From assembly GCF_000143415.4 (NCBI RefSeq), contig NW_003314264.1, positions 4,153,229 through 4,217,228 on the forward strand: a stretch of DNA of 64,000 nt, in the 5' to 3' direction. The notes under the pieces were generated by a model that saw nothing but the letters and a program-made list of their open reading frames with translations, searched no databases and was not told the origin of the DNA. The stretch comes from Selaginella moellendorffii. Its lineage: Eukaryota > Streptophyta > Lycopodiopsida > Selaginellales > Selaginellaceae. Every line of letters starts with the position of its first letter. The stretch's first letter is position 1. Of the stretch, positions 1-12,059 are shown piece after piece. A program made the position numbers and the translations under genes.

Positions 1-3000
1 GGCAGATAATGCTAAGTCTTGGTCGAGAACAATAGATGCCAACGAAGGACTAATGTCCACTTAAAAAATGATGAAAGTGAGGATCCATACAACTTATGTT
101 CTGCCAAATCCTACTTTACACCTAAGGGATGAGATGAGCATGCTAAAGCAAGTGGGAACCATTCAAGAGTATGTGAATGCGTTCATGGCAGGATCTTTAT
201 CACGAACATGGGCGACATGGATGCATTCCATGCCTTCATATCAGGCTTGCAAACTTGGGTTCGAGGCGAGGTGATACGTTAGAACCTGACTAACTACAAG
301 GAAACATTGGATGCAGCTATCAAAGTGCATTTCAATGATAACTTGCAAAAGGGGAACACAACGGGGTTGGGGTCCACATTTAACAAAGGGGCCAAACCAA
401 AGAGGACATATAGCAAAGGGAAATTCAAGAAGAGTTTCTCTAAGAATGAGTTTTCAAAGTTTCGGAAAAGCAGATTCAGTGGCTAACGAACAAGTACTTG
501 GGGGAGTCAAGCGAAAAGGGACAAACCTATTGATAAGAAGGTTAAGTTTGCTAGTAGCATGGGAAATAACATATGCTTTAATTGCAGTGAAGTGGGACAC
601 TTTTTGAGGCAATGTCCCTACCCAAAGAAGGCTAGAGTCAATATAGCCATTAAATCGGGTGAAATCTAAATTGAGGTATGTGATTTAGTCCCTAGCTTAA
701 ATTTATTCATTATACGAACAACTTTGGTAGAGAGTCATTCACGACAACTATTAGCCCTCCAAGGGAAGCTTGAAAGTAGCTTTGTTAAGATCCTTATTAG
801 CACGGGTGTTTGGGATAATTTTGTGGTTGTAGATATAGTTTGGCAAACTGGACTAACAGTGCAGTAGCTGGGTGAGTCAAGGACTATAGAGTTTGTTTAA
901 GGTAATCAAAGCACCGATGAAGTACTTCGACAAGCAAGAATCGAAGTAGGGACATGGAAAGTAGATATGGATTTCTCCATGTTGGACATGGCGGGATTTT
1001 ATGTGATCTTCAGGATGGATTGGTTTAATTGGTTTGTGGTAGCTCTGCATGGATAAAGTAGGAACCTTGTGGTATTGGCAAATGCCCGAGAAGAATGATC
1101 CAGGGTGGAAGCTCAGGATTTAAAGGTAAGGCAAAGTAAAGCCAAAGACTCTTGCTTGAACTTGGTATCCACTAAAGGACAACTCACTAAAGGAACCAAG
1201 GCAACATTTTTATGCTTACTCTCAATGAGGAATAACAAAAAGACAAGAACAGAAGAAATACCTTTAGTGATTTAGCGGGCATTGGATCAATTTTGAGATA
1301 TCATGCAAGAAGAGTTACCAATGGAGTTACCCCCCGCACGACCGATAAAACATAAAATCGAGTTGGTTGAGGGTGCTAAGGCAGTGGTTCATCCCCTTTA
1401 TCGGTTGAACGAAAAGGAACTTGAGGAGCTCAAATACTAACTTGAAGAGTTGATGGAAAAAAGGTATGTTAGGTTGAGCAAGTCGCCATATGGTGCACCA
1501 GTGTTATTTGTGAAAAAGAAAGATGGCTCTATATACATGTGCATAGACTATCAGTTGCTCAATAAGTATACAAAGAAGAATAAATACATTTTACCAAGGA
1601 TTAAGGACCTATTTGATAGGTTAGGGAACGCAAAATACTTCTCGGGGATTGACCTAAGATCAAGATACTACCAGATCCGGCTAGTAAAGGAAGATGACTA
1701 GAAGACAATCTATCAAACAAGATATAGAAGTTTTAAATTTCTAGTGATGCCCTTTGGGTTGTACAATGCATCAGTGACGTTCTTGATGTTTATGAATTAC
1801 ATTTTTGTACCCTATCTAGATCATTTCGTAGTTATCTACATTAACAACATTTTGATCTATAGTGAGACGCTAGAGGAGTATGCTGAACACTTGATGAAGG
1901 TGTTTAAGAAACTAAGGGAACATCTACTATATGCTAAAGAGAGCAAATGTAACTTTACTCAATAAGAGGTAAATTTTTTCAAATATGTGGTGGGTAAAGA
2001 CGGGCTCAAAATGGACCCTGAGAAGGTCCATACAATCTAGGAATGGGAACGACCATCGAATGTACACGAGTTAAGGGCATTCTTAGGGCTATGTAACTAC
2101 TATCAAAAGTTTATCAAACACTATTCAAGAGTAGCCCTACCTTTAACGGACTAAACAGGAAAAGGGAAAATGGTATAGACAACAAAATGTGAGGCGGCAT
2201 TTGTCCACTTCAAAGGGAAGTTGAGGAAGGCTCCTATGTTAGCATTACTAAACTTTAGTAAGGACTTTGAGGTAAAAATGAATGCTTAAAACTTTGCATT
2301 GGGTGTAATTTCGAAATAAGACTATTTAATAGCATTCTTTTTGAAAAAGTTGGACAAGGCTTAGCAAATATGGTTTGCCCATGAGAAAGAATTGTTTGTG
2401 GTGGTCAAAGCACTCAAGGAGTGGCGATACTACTTTGGGAAACACTTCAAAGTTTACATGAATAATATGGCAATGAAACACTTCTTATCACAACCTGACC
2501 TAAGAGGGGAAACATGGTTGGTGGGCCAATACTTTGGCCAAGTTTGATTACGAGATTCTCTATAAACTTGGGAAAAACAATATTATGGCAAATGCTTTAA
2601 GACGAAAAGCAAGTTTGAAGTTAGTGATATCTAGTGCGATAGCAACCTTTTGGGATGATATGCAGACAATGTATAAAAACGATGGTCTAGCATAAGAAGT
2701 GTTGCTAAGGAACTAGGAGGCACGGGATGCTCACCAGAGAAGGGAGCTGCCTACGAAAGAGAAGACAAGTTATGTAGAACGCAATAGACTCATCTATTAT
2801 AAATAAATGAGGGTGTATGTTCCATAAAGGGAATTAAGAAAGGTAGCCTTAGAAAAGAGTCATGATAGACCTCTTGCAGGACATGATGGAGTGCCCAAGA
2901 CAATAGGCTTACTTAAGAAGAAGTATCACTGGCTAGATATGGCTAAGGACGTCCAAGACTATGTAAAAACATATCCAACATGTCAGCAGGTCAAAGCCGT

Positions 3001-4130
3001 GATTAAGGTTAGTGGAGGCTTGTTACAAAGCCTCCCAATTCTAGATCATCTGTGGAAATGTCTTACAATGGACTTTATCACAGGATTCCCCGTAAGTGAG
3101 GGGTTTGATGGGATATTTGTAGTGATGGACTAATTTTCAAAGATGGCACATTTTATATCCACTACAATGGAAGTGGATGCAGAAGGTGTGGTGAAGTTAT
3201 TCTTCGAACAAACGGTTTAAGTGCGGGGAAGGCTAAAAGAGATTATCTCAAATCAAGATAAGATCAAGTTGAAATTTAGCATAGCCTATCACCTACAGAC
3301 AGGTATTGGGTATTAAATCAAGTTTTATGGACAAACAAAAAGGGTGATTGGAGGATTATTTATGATGTTATGTCTCCGGAGACCAAACTGATTGGGTAAA
3401 TCATTTGGGACTTGCAAAAATGTTTTATAACAACTCACCACATTCGAATACTGGGGTGAGTCCATGGGAAGTTATCATAGGTGAGTTATTGAAGGTCTTG
3501 TGGAACTCGACGTGGCCAAGTATCATGGAGAGTTACCCGCAGTGGAGGTGTTCACGAGAGAAAGACCTAACATTTGGAATTTAGTGAGGGATTCCTTGGA
3601 ACGGGCTCAACAAAGGCAAGTTAAATACCCGAACCAGAAGTGTCGGGATGTAAAGTTTTAACCTGGGGATAAAGTGTGGCTGAACACTAAAAACCTAAGG
3701 TTACCAAGTAGGATCAACTGGAAGTTGACCCAAAGTTAAAATGCATGTATTCCTAGAATGAACTAATTTTGAGTTCCTTAAGTAAGTTCGTAAGGCCTTA
3801 TGAGATTGAGGCTCGAATTGGTAAGGTGGCTTATTATTTCTGACTTCCTCGGGAGATGGGGAAAATGCACCCTGTGTTCCATGTGAACTTACTCAAGCTG
3901 TATTTTGAGGATTTACTTTGCAAGGACCAAATATGACCTCTACCTGAAGTTATCCAAGGGGAAGAAGAATACAAAGTTAAGGCCATCCTCAATATGCACA
4001 AGAGCAAGTGACAAGGACATGAGGTGAGGGAGTTCTATGTGAAGTAGAAAGGATTTCCACACTGCGAAGCAACATAAGAACCGAAGGGGAATCTAGCGAA
4101 TGCATGAGATTTAGTGGAGGAATTTTTGCA
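1..4130 (+). pseudogene. Decayed Ty3/gypsy chromovirus, internal gag-pol domain
   Basis: Remnant of a gag-pol polyprotein of a chromodomain-bearing Ty3/gypsy retrotransposon, cut on the left by the window edge. Seen in order: a gag zinc knuckle of CX2CX4HX4C form near 568-612 (CFNCSEVGHFLRQC); a damaged protease active site near 795-810; reverse transcriptase at 1450-1965 and beyond; RNase H near 2330-2540; integrase zinc-binding and core region at 2850-3300; integrase C-terminus near 3600-3900; and a chromodomain at about 3955-4130. Many in-frame stops are TAG or TAA where CAG, CAA or TGG is expected, and the RT box reads YINNIL instead of YxDD, so the enzyme is dead. The domain order fits a chromovirus. 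It cannot be expressed as an intact protein. Confidence 0.9.
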
Positions 4131-4549
4131 AGGTAGAACTCTCTGTACTTATGCAAAATTCAATTAAAGAATCTATTTGAGAAATTGAGCAATTTTATAT
4201 GCTGGGACCTGAAGGTGTGCCGAAGGTAATTTAATTAGCATGGGTTAGCTAGGTCAACCAAGCGTAGAAAACTATACCCGACTCTTCACAGGGATGTCGA
4301 ATCCATATACATATTCTATGGAGGTTAAGTTCAAATCCCAACCCTTTAGTAAAGCAAAGCTGGGTTCAAGTCCCAACCCCATACTAGGGCATGGTAAAGT
4401 GAGGAGTATAGGGACATTTATACTTCGTTATTATGAGCTCTTGGCTAGAGAGGCTAATTTAGGCACACCACTAAGTGGGGGGATGCCCTTGAAAACTTGG
4501 TCAACAAGTCATAGGATTAAAAAGAGATGTTCAATATGGGCATAGAAGT
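4131..4549 (+). other. 3' non-coding internal region of the chromovirus
   Basis: Non-coding stretch between the chromodomain and the 3' LTR. Around 4310-4400 it resembles the reverse complement of about 39770-39870 inside the family A element: both carry two closely spaced copies of a GTTCAAGTCCC/GTTCGAGTCCC-like motif followed by CTAGGGC. This links the two elements. No ORF here resembles a known protein. Confidence 0.6.
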
Positions 4550-4569
4550 TGTTCTATGGGTGGTGGAGT
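4550..4569 (+). promoter_or_regulatory. Polypurine tract of the chromovirus
   Basis: The purine-rich run ATGGGTGGTGGAGT lies directly before a TG dinucleotide that starts the 3' LTR at 4570. About 20 bases here are identical to the polypurine tract of the family A element (minus strand of 38243-38262). Confidence 0.7.
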
Positions 4570-5502
4570 TGTAAAGAACTAACTCCCCGAGGTGTTGTAG
4601 GTTGAAGGATCCCTGAAGCATGACCAAAATGATAAAAAGTTCATCATATGAGACTAAGTCTGAGATCGAGTCCGAGATTAAGTCTGAGATCGAGTCCAAG
4701 ACCGAGTCCGAGATCCGAGACCAAGTTCGAGATTCGAGTTTGGGTCCGAGACTAAGTCTGAGATCGAGTTCGAGACAAAGTCTGAGGTTAGGTCTAAGAT
4801 CAGGTCCAAGATCAAGTCCAAGGTCAAATCTGAGATCAAGTTCAAGATTGAGTCTGAGACCAAGTCCAAGATCAACTCTAAATACTAATATAGGTCGTGG
4901 GGTGAAAGCCCAAAGCATGTGTCTCCCAGGGGGCACTGCAAGGGGTTCTAAAGTATAATAGTGATAGGGATAGTGAGGTCTATAAACCAGTCATGAAGGA
5001 ACTCTCTAGTGGTGCTTCTAAACTAACTTGAAGGTTGAGGTTGGGGCTTAAGGGCCTTGGGTGGGAGTGAGCATGGACTCAGGTGGTGCCAGAAGGGCCA
5101 CTTAAGGAAATGCTTAAAAGTTCCTACTCCCGAAAGGGAAACTAACTGTAGTGCTCCCAGCTCATATGGAGTAGTGCCCCACTTGAGTACCTTGTAATTC
5201 ATTGATCCTCACCCTTTCTAGGGGCTTGGGCTTTTCTTTCAGGATGGAAGTGGGGGAATAAGGGTACTTATACCGGGGTATTAGGCTATAGTGTTTCCCT
5301 CTAGTGTCCCGAAGCAAATGTTGCACCCAAGGCTTGGGATTTAAAGGGTCTTATGATCAAGTTTTGTGGTACCAAGGGATGTTAGGAACCTAAAAGCTTG
5401 GTGTGCTTGGCTGCTTGTACCTGTAGAGAGTGTAGCCGAACCTTAAGTCTAGTCTAACCCGGGGAAGGGAATTAAGAGAGAATTTAAGAATTCGTAGATG
5501 CA
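4570..5502 (+). mobile_element. 3' LTR of the chromovirus (left part, interrupted by TRIM T1)
   Basis: Starts with TG right after the polypurine tract. It contains a short-unit array at 4640-4885 and then a GGTGAAAGCCCAAAGC block at about 4898-4914. Both are also present, in the same order and in the opposite orientation, in the family A LTRs at 36472 and 42391. The right end is not clear because a TRIM element was inserted at about 5503 and the sequence beyond it is diverged. Confidence 0.65.
4640..4885 (+). repeat. Degenerate hexamer/dodecamer array in the LTR
   Basis: Tandem units of the type GAGTCCGAGATC with many variants. This is the reverse complement of the array in the family A LTRs (37475-38048 and 43394-44008). 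Long ORFs on both strands here (for example 4517-4936 and 4620-4958) arise because the unit length is a multiple of three and lacks stops. Confidence 0.85.
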
Positions 5503-6098
5503 TGGTTAACGCTCCTAAGTTTGGACTTCCCGGGAAGTCACCCAGCCCAGTATTATTCACACCTAAGGACGCTTAACCCCAAATATCCCAAGACCCTTAA
5601 CCATTTGGAAAAGGGGGTGCACTCTTATTCATGGGCCCTTTCCCTCTATATTTGAACCCCATGGATCATCTCTCGAGTCGTTCCCTTTAGTTGCTTACAA
5701 TCCACCACGCTTCCCTGCAAGTTCACGCCTTTGTGAACGGAAGCTGAGAGCCACAGCTCTCCCGAGAGCCTCGCTCTCTTGACACCCTACCCCTCGGGTC
5801 GAGCCCAGCGGGAACAAACTGGACTAGCCAGATGTCAATCAACATGTGGTGTGATTCCCCTAGCCAACCAACAAAGTCAGACCCGAGACCGCTCCGATAC
5901 CAAATGTAAGCTCTTGAGTTTGGACTTCCTGGGAGGTCACCCAGCCCAGTACTATTCACACCTAATGACGCTTAACCCCAAATATCCCAAGACCTTTAAC
6001 CATTTGGAAAAGGGGGTGCACTCTTATTCATGGGCTCTTTCCCTCTATATTTGAACCCCATGGATCGTCTCTCGAGTCATTCCCTTTAGTTGCTTACA
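5503..6098 (-). mobile_element. TRIM element T1 (miniature LTR retrotransposon)
   Basis: Two direct repeats of about 195 bp (5503-5699 and 5905-6098) flank only about 205 bp of non-coding DNA. The repeats end in TTGCTTACA and the right one starts TGTAAGC. Immediately left of the right repeat (5889-5904) the minus strand reads TTTGGTATCGGAGC, a primer binding site matching the 3' end of plant initiator tRNA-Met with one change, so the element is oriented on the minus strand. The left LTR start is altered. ATGCA occurs immediately left of the element and again 8 bp beyond its right end; there is no clean target duplication. It carries no coding capacity and must depend on another element for mobility. 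Confidence 0.85.
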
Positions 6099-6612
6099 CG
6101 TTACTCATGCAGTGAGGTGTTGAAACTAAGTAGGACCAAGTAAGAGTTGGTACAATAGGTGGGAACCTTGGCGAAGGAATTTAACTAAGGCCAAGGCCAT
6201 GGTGGTTGAATAGACAAGGTAAACTAGCAAATTATAAAGGAAAAATTTATGGTTTACAATAATCCTCTTGACCCACAGTGATCCATGAGAGTTTTGCCCC
6301 AATCATAATCTCAGGAATGCCAATTATAGTTTGTAGGGCATAGTAATTGAATCCAAGGTCCCTATCTATAACATTCCTATTTTTTATGTAAGGTAAGAAA
6401 TTTCTACTATTGTAAGCTTCAATTTTTAATGCTTTTCAAATTCTAGATGTAGTTTCTATGCAAACAGTTTTACTAATGGCACACAAGACCTATGGAGAGA
6501 CAAGAATGAAGAAGTAGGCTTCTAGTAGTAAAAAACTTATACTAGGAAATTAAATTTAGCTTCTAGTTCTCCTAGCAACATCCTTTAATTTTGGTCTAGA
6601 CTCATAACATAA
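6099..6612. other. Spacer, probably further decayed LTR sequence
   Basis: About 500 bp. The first part probably continues the chromovirus LTR interrupted by T1, but I could not find its end. No gene or RNA is seen. Confidence 0.35.
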
Positions 6613-7960
6613 TCATGAATAATTTAGCTGATCCTCTGGCCATCTATTTGTGCTACCCTGGATCACTGTGGCAAGTAACATTTTATAGTTACATAAATCC
6701 ACATTAAATTCTTCATAAAAATATTCGTTCATTACAATGATTATGTTGTATAGAATGCAACAAGCTGTGATATTGTTTGCAAGGATGCCTAAATAGTTGT
6801 AAAAGACCTTCCTAATAAGCAAATGCCACTAAGTCTTCAACAAACCAAAGGCCCTTTCAATGATAATATGTGTTGAAGAGTTGTATTTTGTCTTCCTCTA
6901 AATGCTAGGAAATGGCACTAAGAGAGGAGGCATACAATCATAACTTCCATCAACAATGATATACTCTAGTATGGCCCCAAATTCAATTGAGAATATTGGT
7001 CCATCCAATTGATTACCAATCAAAGTTTCCCTCTTTATTCCTGATATATGCCAAGCATGATGATTTGGAACATTGCCTGGAAGTGCTGTAGAAATGTCTA
7101 GAAACCTTGCTTTGCTATCCACAATTGCTTGCACAGGCATTTGTTTTAATATACCAATCCTTTAGATCCATATTTAATGGAAGCTTAATTGGGATATAAG
7201 TGTAATCTATAGCTCCAAGGCAATTTGGGAAGCCTCTCAACTCTTGAAGTGCATGTTTGATGTTCTATAATTCCCTTGGATCTATAGTCTAAGTAATTTG
7301 ATGCACAGAATTGCTAAACTAAGCAATATAAAACTTTTTCAAACATTTATATGTAGTAAATGATGCCATCCCAAAACTATTGCTAATTGTTCGCCAATGA
7401 TCATCTATCACCAACCTCTTCAAAGAAATTGCAATCTAGTTAAATATTGGAACAAGCCTCTGAAATGTTTTCAAAACTAGTTGAAGATAAAGTCTTCAAA
7501 TCATCCCCTAGTAAGTCATAAAGTACATGAAAGTCCCCATACAGATGCGAAACACTTCTTAGAATCGCATGCAATCAATCTTTAAAACCTCTAACTTAAT
7601 TTGGTACCACCAATGAAGAGATTTAGGTTTGATATAGAGACCTCCTATTTTTTATCCCACTAATTCTTTTCTATTGATCATACAAGCTGCAAAGAGTGCT
7701 GGAGTAGAATTGTCAAGAACAAGAACACAAAGGACATCTCACGATGAAGTGTGAAAATGCTTAAACCTTTGCATTATGTTCTCAAGTAGTTCTTGCTCTT
7801 CTACTAGAAAGAAAGCAACTAGAGTTGCACTTACTTCCATAATTGTAGTGATGATTTGCAATCCAACTATAAGGAGCTTTGTCTTGCCAATCCTTGCCAT
7901 CATGGATAGCAAAGCCTTGCCATGATGTTTAGAAACCTTGCCAATCCTTGCCATGAATTT
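6613..7960 (-). pseudogene. PIF/Harbinger-type transposase pseudogene
   Basis: Read on the minus strand in pieces, this encodes the DDE nuclease of PIF/Harbinger (HARBI1-like) transposons. Near 7300-7500 there is an N-terminal region ending in a DHWRTISNSFGM-like block; near 7200 GAIDYTYIPI carries the first catalytic Asp; at 6898-7140 AIVDSKARFLDIS carries the second, followed by VDGSYD; at 6613-6822 the C-terminal ITACCILYNI block is seen (the family usually has AACCVLHNI). Stops and frameshifts separate the pieces, so it is inactive. No terminal inverted repeats or target duplication were identified by eye. The N-terminal portion up to about 7960 is assigned with less certainty. Confidence 0.8.
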
Positions 7961-8127
7961 GTATTGATTATCTTGAAGTTATCTTGATTAGATGGAATTG
8001 TTACAATACAATATGATACTATATCACTTCTATTTTTTGACATATGCAAATTGAGTTTTCATCTTATCTATTTAGCTAGATTATTGCTAACTTTCCCATT
8101 ATCAATAGGGTTCTTTAAAGTGCAATC

Positions 8128-9187
8128 TATAGCATATGTGATCATGGGATGAGATTTAGATATACTGTCACTGTAGATCCTTGGAACCTTGGGGGATAAA
8201 TGGGGATAAAATAGCCACTAAGGGCTCTTTTATCAAGTAATTGCCCCTTTTTTAGTTGGCTTAAGGAGAGAGAAATAAAGTGTGCTATAGTTGGTATCGG
8301 AGCAAATGGCACAGGTTTGATTCCCATTAATTAATGGCTACTTAAAAATATAATATACCCTTGAGCAAGGTATATTCTTACCTCTAAATTTGAAATTGTA
8401 CGAATTGGGCATCTATGCGTATGTCCTTCCTCTTGTCTGGAGTATCCACGGACGAAGGTATCTACTGTGGGACTGCAGTACGGGTGGATGATTAGTTGCC
8501 TCGCAACCAATATATTGGTCTATACAATAGAAGGATTGGTAGATTCAGTGCAGAAATGGAAGTGTTGATTCCCCTTGGCTCAGTAGGGGTTGTTAGTTAA
8601 TAGTCAATAGTCAATGAGGACATTGACATCTTTAAAGGGGGGGTGAGTATAGCGTATGTGATCATGGGATGAAATTTAAATATACTGTCACCGTGGATCT
8701 TTATTGCCTCACATGGAATAGCTAATCTATACAATGGAAGGATTGGTAGATTCAGTGCAGAAATGGAGGTGTTGGTTTCCCTTGGCTTAGTAGGGGTTGT
8801 TAGTCAATAGTCAATGAGGACATTGACATCTCTAAAGGGGGGGGGTGAGTGTAGCGCATGTGATTATGGGATGAGATTTAAATATACTGTCACCGTAGAT
8901 CCTTGGCTCAGTAGGGGCTGGTTCCCCTTGGCTCAGTAGGGGTTGTTAGTCAATAGTCAATGAGGACATTGACATCTCTAAGGGGGGGGTGAGTGTAGCG
9001 CATGTGATCATGGGATGAGATTTAGATATACTGTCCATGTGGATCCCCTTTGGGGGGATAAATAGGGATAAAATAGCCATTAAGGGCTCTCTCATCAAGC
9101 AATTGAAGTTTTTTTTGGATTTGTGAATTATTCACAATACACCCCTTTTCCAGTTGGCTTAAGGGGAGAGAGATAAGGTGCGCTACA
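8128..9187 (+). mobile_element. TRIM element T2 with internally amplified 3' end
   Basis: The 5' LTR is 8128-8289 (start decayed from TG to TA) and the 3' LTR is 8994-9187, starting TGTAGCGCATG and ending GTGCGCTACA. A primer binding site TGGTATCGGAGC lies at 8292-8303, so the element is on the plus strand. A G-rich polypurine tract precedes the 3' LTR (about 8978-8993). The tract plus the first roughly 60 bases of LTR also occur near 8634-8700 and 8834-8895, so the unit is present three times with a period of about 200 bp. AATC flanks both outer ends (8124-8127 and 9188-9191). No ORF of note; non-autonomous. Confidence 0.8.
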
Positions 9188-12017
9188 AATCACAATTTTT
9201 AAAATCAAAAGTGTTATTTTGGATGTGATCAACATTTTTACGATTAGTCATTCCTAAATAATATAACTATTATAATAAAATATAAAATTTATCATTCACC
9301 TTTTGAAGTATTTTAATTGCTATGTAAAATGGCTAATTATATTAACTTGAGGCTATAATGCTAAATTGCGTTGATTATTTTATAGTTTTAAATAAAATAC
9401 TTTGTTCTTTTAACTCATCAATATGTACATAGGATGTGGTGAAAAAAATATAGTCAATACCCATAAATATATTAATAAAAAATCACTTAATTTATTATTA
9501 TAATATCATACTAATATCCTATTATTATTTGTATTAACTTCTTAACTACCAGTTTTATGTTCTTCAATAACCCTCCTAAACACTAGGGTTCAATTCTTTT
9601 ATTAACAAGCTTTTTATCTTATTACAGAAAATATAAATAGAAAATAGAAAATTCCTTTAATTTTTTAATCTCTGAATTTAGTAGTATTTAGGCTTTTTCC
9701 TTTATAATGAGAATCTATGATAATTGTTGGAAGTTTGGTGTGCTTATGTTTGCCTTCGACTTACCATATTTGAAAAGCTTTGGAAGTATTATAATTTTCC
9801 AAAATAAAATAAACAATAGTAATTTTTTCAAGAAAAAATCCAAGTTATTTCCTTGTATTTTGTTTCTAAATTTTATTTTATAAATTTCTTTTGATGAATT
9901 TGTTTTGAGAAGTAGCAAAAGACACACACTAAACTAATACTGGCTAGTTTCAATAGATTGGGAAATTAATCCTTGTACAATTTTATATATCTTATAAATC
10001 CTAAATTTTTTAATCTACAGTTGCAATCTTAAAAATCAAAATTAATCCCAGATTTTGTTTACAATCTCCCTCCCCTTGCAAAAGCACTTTATTCCTTTTG
10101 TCTTCATTACAAATTTTGCACCATACTTTGCCTTCTTCAATACATCATTTTAGCTAAGATTAACTTATTAATCAACTATCTTGAGATGCATTTTGAATTT
10201 TTTTCACCCTATTTTTCTTCTTGGTTATCTCATCACCTTCACTTATTATAAACACAACAATTTTCTCCTTATTTCCAGCTTCTTTATTCTTGATTGCAAT
10301 TGGGATTGATTTTGTAATAATCTTACTCCCTCACCCTTGCAAAATCACTTTATTTTTTTTGTCTTTGTCACAAATTTTACACCATATTTTGCCTTCTTCA
10401 ATACATCATTCTAGCCAAGGTTAGAACATTAACCAGCTATCTAGACATGTATTTTGGGTTTTTTTCAGCCTCTTTTTCTCCTTGGTTACCGTCACCTATT
10501 ATAAATACAACAATTTTCTCCTTATGCTTCTTTATGCTATAGATCAATAGATTACCTTACATGCTAGTTTTCTACTTCCTAGACACCTCATTTTGGCAGT
10601 GGTTGTTTAGCCGTTAGAGTGTTAATAAAAAAACATTCAAGATTTGGAAATATTCTTAAAAAATTCTATAAATAAAATTCCAATTATATTTAATCAAGAT
10701 CCAAAACTTATATTAATATAACCAGAAAGTATATTCAAGAATCTCCTATTACTTTTTCTTTAACCAGGTACTTCTTTGACTTTGGAACTTTATTTTTAGA
10801 AGGAGCTTATACATCTACTTTTCTTATTAAAATTTCTACTTTTCCATCATACCAATAACTAATGTAATAGTGAGTGTGTTGATATTTTAAATTTTAGACT
10901 GATACTTAAGATCTAAGGAAGTTTTTTGTTTTAAAGGTGCTCACTAATTTGGTTGATATCTTTGAGAAATTTTCTATATGAAATTTTTTTACTAGAAAAA
11001 CATGCATATAACCTCCTTAATAGTGATAATTGACTCCATTGATTCCTAAGCCCATCCCAAGCATATCATTATCCTCATCAAGTGAAAATGTTTTGAGTCA
11101 ATGATAGAGATCACAAATTGCTAAAGAGTCACAGTTCATCCATAGTATACATTGCATATTGTTTATCTAGAGTTATGCAGCCTATCAATTTTAGTCTACT
11201 CACCTCTTTAAAAGATGTAATATTTTCAATTAAGATTTGATGAACACAACTCATTCCATGAGTATTGGCTTTTGTGGGGAAACATAATCCAGAGCATCTT
11301 TAAAGCTTCACATTTACTTATTGAGACTCATCAGCTCTAGAAAGGAGGATCTAGCTGCTCCTGTCACTCTTGTCGCTATGCATTTGCTCTGGAAACCATA
11401 TGTCTATACTGGTTTGAAATTATAAAGAAAACAAAAAATCTTTTAGAGTCTTGAAAAAGAAACTCAAGACTAATGACAAAATCCCTGTAGAGAAACAAAA
11501 AGCATAATGGCAAAAACAAAAAGATAAACCTTTTCACTTTGAAGATCTTGATGTTATGGCACCTTAAGAAGACACCCTACCATTCTAGAGGAAAGTACCT
11601 CAAAGCCAAGGCAGGGATAATTGATAATTTAGAGAGGTCTCGTGAGAAACATAAAATGGTCCAATCCCTAACTGGCTTGTAACCAGATAGATTTGGTGTT
11701 AGTGTAAAAGAAAGATAAGGAAAGAAATGATGTTGTGATTATGTGTGCCTATGCAGCACAACGGCAATTTCCTCATATGACCAAGAAATTTTTCTAATAA
11801 AATGTCTTCAAGAATACAATTCTTCTAGCTAGTGCACATTCTCTTATTTCCTTCTCTCCTTGGATTTTCAGCCTGCTGCCAACCACACGTACAAATCTGT
11901 GAGAACGAAAACTCGTAAAGGGTTTTAAATGGTCGTTGAATATGGTGGATGGATCTTAACTAAACCAGAACTTTAGTTAGGTTAATTTTTCTTCTTCCCG
12001 GATTAGGTTTTAATTCT
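9188..12017. other. AT-rich intergenic region with a local tandem duplication
   Basis: About 2.8 kb without a recognisable gene. One direct duplication is visible: about 10065-10285 resembles about 10325-10535, both containing TTTTGCCTTCTTCAATACAT and ACAACAATTTTCTCCTTAT. The last 300 bp must hold the KCR promoter, but I recognise no specific element. Confidence 0.5.
10065..10535. repeat. Diverged direct duplication (~220 bp unit)
   Basis: Two neighbouring copies with a period of about 250 bp and numerous substitutions and small indels. Both are AT-rich and non-coding. Confidence 0.6.
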
Positions 12018-12059
12018 TTGTTGAGGAATCCTGTCTTCCTCTCGATCGAACGAATTGCG

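Noticed and set aside
4517-4958. ORFs of 112-139 aa with LDLGLDLG- or ESEIKSEI-like repeats
   Set aside because: Repeat artefacts of the LTR array at 4640-4885.
5503-6104. Target duplication ATGCA for the T1 element
   Set aside because: The right-hand copy is 8 bp away from the LTR end, so it is not a proper duplication.
8292-8303. TGGTATCGGAGC as part of a tRNA gene
   Set aside because: It is complementary to the 3' end of initiator tRNA-Met and lies next to an LTR, so it is a primer binding site, not a tRNA gene.
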